Shown here: piece after piece, positions 1 through 4,954 of the stretch
Position numbering within the stretch: position 1 is the first letter of the stretch
How the letters are laid out: each line of letters begins with the position of its first letter
Source of the DNA: an uncultured Ruminococcus sp.
GTDB lineage: Bacteria > Bacillota > Clostridia > Oscillospirales > Acutalibacteraceae
Length of the DNA stretch: 6,163 nt
Assembly: GCA_902773165.1 (NCBI GenBank)
Contig: CACYDO010000033.1
Location: 1-6,163, forward strand
Direction: 5' to 3'
Program-made: the position numbers and the translations under genes
The notes under the pieces: generated by a model
Told to the model about the DNA's origin: nothing
What the model saw: only the letters and a program-made list of their open reading frames with translations
Database searches by the model: none

Positions 1-180
1 CAAGTATGCGTGACAATTCCGGCAAAAGCTCGGCGTCAGGCGTACCGCCTCTTTCCCAACGAGATACCGCTTTAATGTGACGGATAATTGGTTTCCGCGT
101 TTTGGGTTGACTACTAATATTTTACACTTACGCAAGCAGGCGCTCACATATTTTTCAATTTGTGGTTTGCGTCCGCGTAC
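1..180 (-). pseudogene. Frameshifted 5' part of an XRE-family HTH transcription regulator gene
   Basis: Read on the minus strand, bases 73-1 encode a peptide containing AVSRWERGGTPDAELLPEL. This is the recognition-helix region and following helix of an XRE (HTH_3) DNA-binding domain. The residues expected just before it (QLSVTLK, bases 90-70) lie in a different frame, consistent with one lost A near base 72. Further upstream, IEKYVSACLRKCKIL (bases 159-115) fits helix 1 of the same domain, but the Ser-Gln that should follow it lies in another frame at about 111-106. At least two indels are therefore needed to restore one protein. No ATG with a ribosome binding site was found for any frame. 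I read this as a decayed regulator whose remainder lies left of the window. Sequencing error is possible but would have to be multiple. Family assignment is firm; the exact 5' boundary is not. Confidence 0.75.
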
Positions 181-244
181 GATAACAGCCTTTTTAAAAA
201 AATGTTTAGTCTGTCTAAAAAGCACCTCTTCAATGTCCAATATT

Positions 245-273
245 AGTATACCACTTCATCTTGAATACTATTT
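245..273 (-). promoter_or_regulatory. Possible promoter of the XRE pseudogene
   Basis: The minus strand reads TGGTATACT (bases 253-245), an extended -10 element. The hexamer 17 bases upstream (AAATAG, 273-268) is a poor -35. It faces the XRE remnant, and an AGAGG sequence lies downstream at about 228, but no start codon follows at normal spacing. It may be a leftover of the original promoter. Confidence 0.3.
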
Positions 274-295
274 ATTCTTTTTGCGCATAATTATG

Positions 296-322
296 ACCCC
301 GTATTCAATAAGAATATGGGGT
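296..322. repeat. 11-bp stem hairpin in the spacer
   Basis: ACCCCGTATTC (296-306) and GAATATGGGGT (312-322) form an 11-bp stem with a 5-base loop. In plus-strand RNA the single non-Watson-Crick position is a G-U pair. In minus-strand RNA it is an A-C mismatch. It therefore folds better as a plus-strand transcript, although no intact plus-strand gene lies upstream. A short TTATCT follows, too weak to call a terminator with confidence. Confidence 0.4.
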
Positions 323-337
323 TTATCTACAAGCTGA

Positions 338-357
338 GGGCTGCCATTCGACAGCCC
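338..357. terminator. Hairpin after the DUF4956 gene, possible terminator
   Basis: GGGCTG (338-343) and CAGCCC (352-357) pair around an 8-base loop, about a dozen bases beyond the stop codon of the minus-strand DUF4956 gene. Its position suits the 3' end of that operon, but the T-rich tract (TTGTTTTATT, 361-370) lies on the plus-strand side. On the minus strand the hairpin is followed by TCAGCTTG. It could stop plus-strand transcripts entering the operon, or end the operon with little help from a U-tract. Confidence 0.45.
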
Positions 358-368
358 CCATTGTTTTA

Positions 369-1040
369 TTATAGCTGATTTATTGGTTCCTCATAGGGGA
401 GTATAGATATCTCCAGATTTCCGTTTTTCGTTCTTAGTTCGTCGATAAATGCCTTTTCCTCTGCGAGATCGTTCATTATTATCTTGTAGGATAATCTGAA
501 CATCGAACCCATGGCTGTTGTCTTTACACCTGTGCTTTCAATGCTCTTAAGGTAGCGGCTGAATATCTCATCAAATGCGCCTGTGTATTCGAGTGATTCA
601 GGTATTGTGATTTTAAGCGTCTTTTCGCTGTATGCTCCTCCATGCTCGAAGATGGGCAGCGAGGAAAGTCCGAGATATACTACCGAAAGTCCGAGAAGAA
701 TAATTACGCCGTAGCCAACGTATCCCATGCCGAATGCAATGCCCGAAGCCATTGCTATGAGAATTGCTGCAAGCTCCTCTGCGCTGCCCTGTGCGGAACG
801 GAAGCGGATAAGTCCGAAAGCACCGCCTATTGCAACGCCTGCGCCAATGTTTCCGTTAACAAAGGTGATAACAGCTGCAACAACGAACGGAAGGATAGCT
901 GCAACGATGAAGAAACGCTTTTTTGAGTGTACCTTGAAGGACATTATCCACGAGAAGATAAGACCTGAAACAAGCGCTGCGCCTGCCATGATGAAGAATT
1001 GTGTACCTGTAACCGGAGTAGAATATAAAGTTTCAAACAT
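369..1040 (-). CDS. DUF4956 family membrane protein
   Basis: The 223-residue product is a membrane protein of the DUF4956 family, whose members commonly sit beside VTC-domain polyphosphate polymerases. Its biochemical role is not established. Hydrophobic segments lie at about residues 13-32, 42-61, 89-107 and 109-127, with a glycine-rich stretch at 62-75. The motif GLIRFRSAQGSAEELAA (76-92) matches the family's conserved GxxxxIRFR loop. A soluble C-terminal domain of mixed strand and helix (about 138-220) is probably cytoplasmic. The start at 1040 is chosen because AAAGGA lies 9 bases before this ATG. An in-frame ATG at 1049 directly abuts the AAAGGA with no spacing, so the three-residue longer form is unlikely. 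It is the second gene of an operon with the VTC gene. A role as membrane partner of the polymerase, such as anchoring or polyphosphate transfer, is inference. Confidence 0.88.
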   Translation of the reverse strand: MFETLYSTPVTGTQFFIMAGAALVSGLIFSWIMSFKVHSKKRFFIVAAILPFVVAAVITFVNGNIGAGVAIGGAFGLIRFRSAQGSAEELAAILIAMASGIAFGMGYVGYGVIILLGLSVVYLGLSSLPIFEHGGAYSEKTLKITIPESLEYTGAFDEIFSRYLKSIESTGVKTTAMGSMFRLSYKIIMNDLAEEKAFIDELRTKNGNLEISILPYEEPINQL

Positions 1041-1134
1041 ATTTAACATTCCTTTCGTAATTGGGATTATGGTCGTTGTAATGATCGTTCTGATGATCTG
1101 AATAGTGGTTGTTGTAGTGAGTTTTATTATGATC
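1036..1134 (-). other. In-frame His/Asn/Asp/Tyr-rich extension after the VTC stop codon
   Basis: Directly after the UGA of the VTC gene (1137-1135), the same frame stays open for 33 codons and ends at a second UGA (1035-1033) that overlaps the DUF4956 start codon region. Of the first 28 codons, 21 are of the type N-A-pyrimidine: 6 His, 7 Asn, 4 Asp and 4 Tyr. The peptide opens DHNKTHYNNHYSDHQ. Such regular three-base periodicity is unusual for a spacer. It could be a tail recently cut off by a nonsense mutation, a tail made by UGA readthrough, or a chance simple-sequence region. No stem-loop resembling a selenocysteine element was seen after the UGA. Confidence 0.45.
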
Positions 1135-1995
1135 TCATGCAGTTAATGCCGGGCGTGTAAGGGGGATAAGCTTTCTGCCTTCTGTCTGTGCAGCCGGTGC
1201 AGTAACGCTTCTCCTTTGTGCGGAGGCTGTTCTTCCTTCTGTAACGATCTGCTTGTATGCTGCGCCGTATTTCGAAAAGCTGCTTTTGTAGATCTTTCCT
1301 TCCGAGAGAATGTCTGTCAGCCAAAGCGGCATTGCCTGCTGAACTTTTATCTCAAGTATCGTGTATCCTTCGGGTAATAGCGATGTGCCTTCCATTGAGT
1401 GTGTGAGTGTGAGATCGTCAAGTCTGTATCTCGGATTCTGGTCGATAGTAAGACGAATATCTCCGTCGGGCTGAAAATATGCCGTTCTGTCGTAGATTAT
1501 AAGGCAGGCAGGGGAGAGTTCCTCGTAATGATCGCGGAAGGAAGCGATTTCCTTGTCGATCTGACCGCCGCCGAAGCTGTCGCGCTCTTTGCCGAAAAAC
1601 TCATCTACTGTCGGAAGAGTTGCCTGTACGCGTCTTTTGTAAACAATACCGTAGGCTTTTCTTTTTAATTCCAGATAAACCGGAGAATCTTCCGAAGCAA
1701 GACCATAAGAGCGAAGACGTACTTTCTCTTTGAAGGACGGCGCGTCGATCGAAGCGCGGATAAGGCGGTAGTCCGGAGTGTCGTAGTAAAGCGATGCTAT
1801 CGAGCAAAGTCCGTATTGGTCAACTTCCATGCGCCCCTTTATCTGATCTTTGAAAAATTCTGTTTGTTCGGGGCTGAGGATATATTTCAGCTCATATCTT
1901 TGCATTACGGCAATTGGTTTTGAGGTGGCTGGCTTCTTTGCCTTGTTGTCGATGATGTGCAGCTTGGAGCTTGCATTCGTTGATGTTCTTGTCAT
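1135..1995 (-). CDS. VTC-domain polyphosphate polymerase-like protein
   Basis: The 286-residue product carries a VTC domain, the tunnel-shaped fold that in yeast Vtc4 makes polyphosphate from ATP. Visible family motifs are RYELKY (33-38), SLYYDT (68-73), KVRLRSYG (91-98), YLELKRK (107-113), YKRR (119-122), YDRTAY (168-173), RLTID (181-185), LEIKV (214-218) and SFSKY (239-243). The Lys/Arg residues in these strands correspond to the basic tunnel lining that binds phosphate, and the Glu of LEIK to the metal ligand, by family analogy. There is no membrane segment or SPX domain, as is usual for bacterial members. The last 40 or so residues are low-complexity Ala/Thr/Arg. The ATG at 1995 is used here. 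A GTG at 2004, 7 bases after GAGGA, is a real alternative that adds MFI. It is the first gene of the operon with DUF4956. Polyphosphate synthesis is likely but not proven for this member. Confidence 0.88.
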   Translation of the reverse strand: MTRTSTNASSKLHIIDNKAKKPATSKPIAVMQRYELKYILSPEQTEFFKDQIKGRMEVDQYGLCSIASLYYDTPDYRLIRASIDAPSFKEKVRLRSYGLASEDSPVYLELKRKAYGIVYKRRVQATLPTVDEFFGKERDSFGGGQIDKEIASFRDHYEELSPACLIIYDRTAYFQPDGDIRLTIDQNPRYRLDDLTLTHSMEGTSLLPEGYTILEIKVQQAMPLWLTDILSEGKIYKSSFSKYGAAYKQIVTEGRTASAQRRSVTAPAAQTEGRKLIPLTRPALTA

Positions 1996-2045
1996 AATGA
2001 ACACCGTCCTTTCCTCAGCTTTTTGCTGTGCTTTGTTTGATTACA

Positions 2046-2073
2046 TCTATATCATACAGCCTCAAACTTAAAA
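2046..2073 (-). promoter_or_regulatory. Candidate promoter of the VTC-DUF4956 operon
   Basis: On the minus strand TTTTAA (2073-2068) and TATAGA (2051-2046) are 16 bases apart, about 50 bases before the VTC start. Both hexamers are imperfect. It is the best-placed candidate in this AT-rich region, where chance matches are frequent. Confidence 0.35.
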
Positions 2074-2160
2074 CTTCTTTAAAAAATCCGGAAATTTAAA
2101 AATAAAATTATTAAAAATTTGTGAATTATAAAATTTTAAGAAATCTATACCGGCATATTC

Positions 2161-2188
2161 TTGTAAAGGAAGTTTCCTATATTATAAT
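2161..2188 (+). promoter_or_regulatory. Upstream promoter P1 of the phosphoglucomutase gene
   Basis: TTGTAA (2161-2166) and a perfect TATAAT (2183-2188) are 16 bases apart. The spacer contains a small palindrome, AGGAAGTTTCCT (2167-2178). A transcript would start near 2195 and have a leader of about 270 bases. The stretch that follows (2189-2334) is A-rich and holds no recognisable gene. Confidence 0.55.
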
Positions 2189-2334
2189 GAAAATGTAAAA
2201 CTATTCATTAGTATTTTGCTGTCAATGCCAAAATAAAATATGTCATTTTTTCAAAAATACGCATAAAATGATGGGGACAGAGTAAAAAAATTCAAAATTT
2301 ATCAAAAAAATACGAAAAAAAACTTTACAAATAA

Positions 2335-2363
2335 TTGTAATATCAGACGAAATGTGGTATAAT
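2335..2363 (+). promoter_or_regulatory. Proximal promoter P2 of the phosphoglucomutase gene
   Basis: TTGTAA (2335-2340) and TATAAT (2358-2363) are 17 bases apart, and TGG directly before the -10 makes it an extended -10 promoter. It shares its -35 hexamer with P1. The start would fall near 2370, giving a leader of about 100 bases. This is the best promoter in the divergent region. Confidence 0.75.
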
Positions 2364-2398
2364 ACTAATAAGTAGCGGCGTACAGCCACAATTGTTCG

Positions 2399-2434
2399 CC
2401 ATGGGAATACTGCATGGATTTACGCTTTGCCATG
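2399..2434 (+). promoter_or_regulatory. Leader with two mutually exclusive hairpins
   Basis: In the leader of the phosphoglucomutase mRNA, CCATG (2399-2403) can pair with CATGG (2413-2417). That same CATGG can instead pair with a second CCATG (2430-2434). Only one pairing can form at a time. The ribosome binding site AAGGAG (2453-2458) follows 18 bases later, 10 bases before the ATG. The stems are short (5 bp), so a switching role is speculative, and no known riboswitch family was recognised. Confidence 0.3.
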
Positions 2435-2468
2435 TAGATAAGGATATTCTTCAAGGAGATGTGTTTTT

Positions 2469-4193
2469 ATGGAAAATAGTATTAAGTCGCTTTACGAGAA
2501 ATGGCTAAGCTGTGCCGTTGACGACGAAAGCCTTATTGCTGAGCTTAAAGGCGTTGAAGGAAATGAAGAGGAGATCTTCGACCGCTTCTACCGCAGCCTT
2601 GAGTTCGGTACGGCAGGTCTTCGCGGAGTTCTCGGCGCAGGCACAAACAGAATGAACATTTATAACGTAAGAGTTGCAACTCAGGGTCTTGCTAATTATC
2701 TGCTTAAAAATTATGAGAAATCCTCTGTTTCAATTTCTTATGATTCCAGAATCAACTCTACGCTTTTCGCTGATGAAGCGGCAAGAGTTCTTGCGGCAAA
2801 CGGGATAAAGGTTTATCTTTCAAAGGAGCTTCAGCCCACTCCTGTCGTATCCTATGCTGTCAGATATTTTAAGAGCCATGCCGGTATTATGGTAACGGCG
2901 AGCCATAATCCTTCAAAGTATAACGGCTATAAGTGCTACGGCGAAGATGGCTGTCAGATGACAGATGTTGCCGCAGGCGAGGTTTATAACGAGATCACTA
3001 AGCTTGATTGCTTTACCGACGTTAAGCTTGCAGACTTTGACGAAGCTTTGAAAAGCGGTATGATCGAGTACATAGGCGATGAGTTCTATGAGTCTTATTT
3101 GCAGAAGGTAGAGGAGCAGTCCATAAGAAAGGGCGTTTGTGAAGGCTCTGACTTAAAGGTTGTTTATACTCCTCTCAACGGTGCAGGAAACAAGCTCGTT
3201 CGCAGGATCCTTGACAGAACAGGTGTTAAGGACGTTCATATCGTGGCTTCTCAGGAAATGCCTGATGGCAATTTCCCGACTTGTCCTTATCCTAATCCCG
3301 AGATCAAAGAGGCTCTTGAAGAGGGTCTGAAGCTTTGTAATGAGGTAAAACCCGATCTTCTTCTTGCAACAGACCCCGACAGCGACAGAGTTGGTATAGC
3401 TATTCCCGATGGCGACGGTTATCGCCTTGTTACAGGCAACGAAACGGGTATTATGCTTACCGATTATATCCTCAAAAGCCGTATCGAGCTTGGTACTCTG
3501 CCGAATGATCCCGTTATGGTCAAAACGGTTGTTACAAGCGTGCTTGTAGACAGAGTTGCTGCACATTACGGCGTTGAGGTCAAAAATGTACTTACAGGCT
3601 TTAAGTATATCGGCGAACAGATCCTTCATCTTGAAGAGAAGGGCGAGGAGTACAGATATGTGTTTGGCTTTGAAGAGAGCTACGGATATCTTGCAGGTTC
3701 TTACGTAAGAGATAAGGACGCTGTTGTAGCTTCTATGCTTATTGCCGAGATGGCTGCTTATTACAAAAAGCAGGGTAAGTCGCTCGTAGATGTTCTCAAC
3801 AGTCTTTACAGTGAATACGGCTTCTATAAGAATATCACTCTCAGCTTCGAATTTGACGGCGCTTCCGGCATGGAGAAGATGAAGAATATCATGGATAAGC
3901 TCAGAAATTATGATTCCGACGAAATGGCTGGCTATAAGATCACACGCCGCGCAGATTATTTGCTCCAGTACGACAAAAACTGCGAAACAGGCGAGCAGAC
4001 AAAGATCGACCTGCCTAAGTCTAACGTGCTTTCGTTCTTCCTTGAGGGCGGCAATGCGATCATCGTCAGACCTTCCGGAACAGAGCCTAAGATCAAGATC
4101 TATTTTACAGGCGTCGGCAAAGACGAGCAGGACGCTGTGAAAACAGCAGAGGGTCTTATCGACTACGTAAAGAATTCAGGTATTCTGGCTTAA
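2469..4193 (+). CDS. pgcA: Alpha-phosphoglucomutase (phosphohexomutase family)
   Basis: The 574-residue cytoplasmic enzyme interconverts glucose 1-phosphate and glucose 6-phosphate, and perhaps the mannose phosphates, linking glycolysis to glycogen, UDP-glucose and cell-envelope sugar synthesis. All family signatures are intact: FGTAGLRG near the N-terminus (46-53), the phosphoserine loop TASHNP (143-148, active Ser145), the Mg-binding loop DPDSDR (302-307), the sugar-binding loop GFEESYG (400-406) and the C-terminal phosphate-binding loop RPSGTEPK (534-541). Length and the FGTAGLRG signature fit the PgcA/PGM2-like subgroup (about 580 residues) rather than the shorter GlmM or ManB types. The ATG is fixed by AAGGAG 10 bases upstream. 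The gene is transcribed alone from two candidate promoters and is closed by a strong terminator. The symbol follows Bacillus PgcA by similarity. Substrate preference cannot be read from sequence alone. Confidence 0.95.
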   Translation: MENSIKSLYEKWLSCAVDDESLIAELKGVEGNEEEIFDRFYRSLEFGTAGLRGVLGAGTNRMNIYNVRVATQGLANYLLKNYEKSSVSISYDSRINSTLFADEAARVLAANGIKVYLSKELQPTPVVSYAVRYFKSHAGIMVTASHNPSKYNGYKCYGEDGCQMTDVAAGEVYNEITKLDCFTDVKLADFDEALKSGMIEYIGDEFYESYLQKVEEQSIRKGVCEGSDLKVVYTPLNGAGNKLVRRILDRTGVKDVHIVASQEMPDGNFPTCPYPNPEIKEALEEGLKLCNEVKPDLLLATDPDSDRVGIAIPDGDGYRLVTGNETGIMLTDYILKSRIELGTLPNDPVMVKTVVTSVLVDRVAAHYGVEVKNVLTGFKYIGEQILHLEEKGEEYRYVFGFEESYGYLAGSYVRDKDAVVASMLIAEMAAYYKKQGKSLVDVLNSLYSEYGFYKNITLSFEFDGASGMEKMKNIMDKLRNYDSDEMAGYKITRRADYLLQYDKNCETGEQTKIDLPKSNVLSFFLEGGNAIIVRPSGTEPKIKIYFTGVGKDEQDAVKTAEGLIDYVKNSGILA

Positions 4194-4202
4194 ACTTATA
4201 AT

Positions 4203-4239
4203 AAAAGCGCGTTTCGACACTGCCTCGAACGCGCTTTTT
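4203..4239. terminator. Bidirectional intrinsic terminator after pgcA
   Basis: AAAGCGCGTTTCGA and TCGAACGCGCTTT pair with a one-base bulge around a 7-base loop, starting 9 bases after the pgcA stop. TTTTT (4235-4239) follows on the plus strand. On the minus strand the same stem is followed by TTTTATTAT, so it can stop transcription from either side. Confidence 0.88.
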
Positions 4240-4359
4240 CGATTGCGATGCTGCTTTATCAAAACGGGAAATTGGCTTCCGCGTCTTTCAGTTCCGATTT
4301 ACTCTATCGTTATGGTAAATATGATGATCGGCGATTAAATGAGCATGATAATTAGGCTT

Positions 4360-4370
4360 TTATAGTGGAT
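4360..4370 (+). repeat. Direct repeat copy 1 (TTATAGTGGAT)
   Basis: This 11-base sequence recurs at 4535-4545, where it overlaps the -10 and start point of the promoter of the 4604 gene. Both copies follow a T-rich stretch. It may be a shared regulator site or chance in AT-rich DNA. Confidence 0.35.
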
Positions 4371-4386
4371 TTATAATTATGTGTTG

Positions 4387-4417
4387 TTACGTTATGGAAA
4401 AGATTCCCATTACGTAA
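4387..4417. repeat. Long dyad, possible operator or RNA hairpin
   Basis: TTACGTTATGGAA (4387-4399) pairs with TTCCCATTACGTAA (4404-4417) around the loop AAGA, with one T-T mismatch and one bulged C. No T-run follows, so it is not a normal terminator. It lies about 125 bases upstream of the start point predicted for the next gene. Confidence 0.5.
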
Positions 4418-4479
4418 AGATTAGTATAAAATTACCGTTTTGGCTCGTTAATTTATCAATTGATGTTGTCGTTATTCAT

Positions 4480-4504
4480 GAAATAAATTACATAACTTTA
4501 TTTC
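4480..4504. repeat. Inverted repeat just upstream of a -35 box, candidate operator
   Basis: GAAATAAA (4480-4487) and TTTATTTC (4497-4504) are perfect inverted copies separated by 9 bases. The repeat ends 2 bases before the -35 hexamer at 4507. The position suits an activator or repressor site for the 4604-5782 unit. Confidence 0.4.
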
Positions 4505-4506
4505 TG

Positions 4507-4535
4507 TTGACTTTTAACTAAAAATATGTTTTAAT
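4507..4535 (+). promoter_or_regulatory. Promoter of the 4604-5782 gene pair
   Basis: TTGACT (4507-4512) and TTTAAT (4530-4535) are 17 bases apart, with TGT directly before the -10 (extended -10). Transcription would begin near 4542, giving a leader of about 60 bases. That leader contains an imperfect hairpin of TATGAATAT with ATATTTCATA (about 4559-4581), then the ribosome binding site GGAAGGAG (4587-4594). Confidence 0.75.
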
Positions 4536-4603
4536 TATAGTGGATATTACCTAAATATTATGAATATGAATATATTTCATAGCATTGGAAGGAGATAATT
4601 ATA

Positions 4604-4894
4604 ATGGATATCGGTTCACTTACACGCATGGGTCAGAGTATGTTAAATCAGAGCGGAGCAGCGAATAATAACGATCAGGCTGCAAGCGCTATCGCCGCAG
4701 TTGTTCCCAAGGAGATCATGGATAAGCTTCCTCCGGCTGTAAAAACGCTTGCAACATCTCAGGCAATGGATCAGCTTGCTAAGCAGGCTCCGCAGATACT
4801 CGAGGTTATCAGCAAGGGCGGCAAGCTTACAGGCGCAGACGCTGAAAAGCTCAAGGCTATCGTAATGAATTCTTTTAGCAGCGCAGGAAAGTAA
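4604..4894 (+). CDS. Small helical protein of unknown function
   Basis: This encodes 96 residues, and I do not recognise the family. It has a strong ribosome binding site (GGAAGGAG, 9 bases before the ATG) and its own promoter, so it is very probably real and well expressed. The N-terminal third is polar and Asn/Gln/Ser/Ala-rich (GAANNNDQAAS, residues 18-28). Residues 30-70 are Ala-, Pro- and Leu-rich with likely amphipathic helices broken by LPP (42-44) and AP (62-63). A KGGKLTGADAEKLKAIV segment (71-87) looks like a turn followed by a helix. There is no Cys, signal peptide or membrane segment, so a soluble cytoplasmic protein is expected. No terminator separates it from the PF06541 gene 60 bases downstream, suggesting co-transcription. 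A regulatory or structural partner of that membrane protein is possible, but this is inference only. Confidence 0.85.
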   Translation: MDIGSLTRMGQSMLNQSGAANNNDQAASAIAAVVPKEIMDKLPPAVKTLATSQAMDQLAKQAPQILEVISKGGKLTGADAEKLKAIVMNSFSSAGK

Positions 4895-4914
4895 TCAAAG
4901 GGTCAGAATAAAAT

Positions 4915-4944
4915 GATCTGCTATGCTGTACAGCGTCAAAGATC
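4915..4944. repeat. Symmetric palindrome between the two genes of the unit
   Basis: GATCT (4915-4919), the 10-base palindrome GCTGTACAGC (4925-4934) and AGATC (4940-4944) form a nested inverted repeat with 5-base unpaired segments on each side. It fills most of the 60-base spacer and ends 10 bases before the next ATG. It may be an mRNA fold that tunes translation of the downstream gene, or an operator. Confidence 0.4.
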
Positions 4945-4954
4945 GTGGTGATAT

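Larger units (their letters stand above)
4240..4479. other. Gene-free AT-rich spacer
   Basis: No coding region with a ribosome binding site was found on either strand. The stretch contains the dyad at 4387-4417, a first copy of an 11-base repeat at 4360-4370 and the palindrome ATCAATTGAT (4455-4464). Its left end (4264-4287) resembles bases 80-103 of the XRE remnant at 20 of 24 positions. A decayed gene is possible but not demonstrated. Confidence 0.5.

Noticed and set aside
77..337. Plus-strand open frame of 86 codons at the left edge
   Set aside because: It overlaps the XRE remnant antisense, has no ribosome binding site and its composition is that of AT-rich spacer.
642..1101. Plus-strand open frames opposite the DUF4956 gene (642-926 and 727-1101)
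   Set aside because: They are antisense shadows of a clear membrane-protein gene, have Ala/Thr/Cys-biased composition and no ribosome binding site or family match.
1135..1137. UGA of the VTC gene as a selenocysteine codon
   Set aside because: No plausible selenocysteine stem-loop follows the UGA, and the VTC family has no selenoprotein members that I know.
2189..2334. Riboswitch or small RNA in the A-rich part of the divergent region
   Set aside because: No conserved riboswitch core or stable multi-stem fold is visible, only A-rich low-complexity sequence.
3153..3629. Minus-strand open frame of 158 codons inside pgcA
   Set aside because: It lies fully opposite intact catalytic motifs of pgcA and has no ribosome binding site or recognisable domain.
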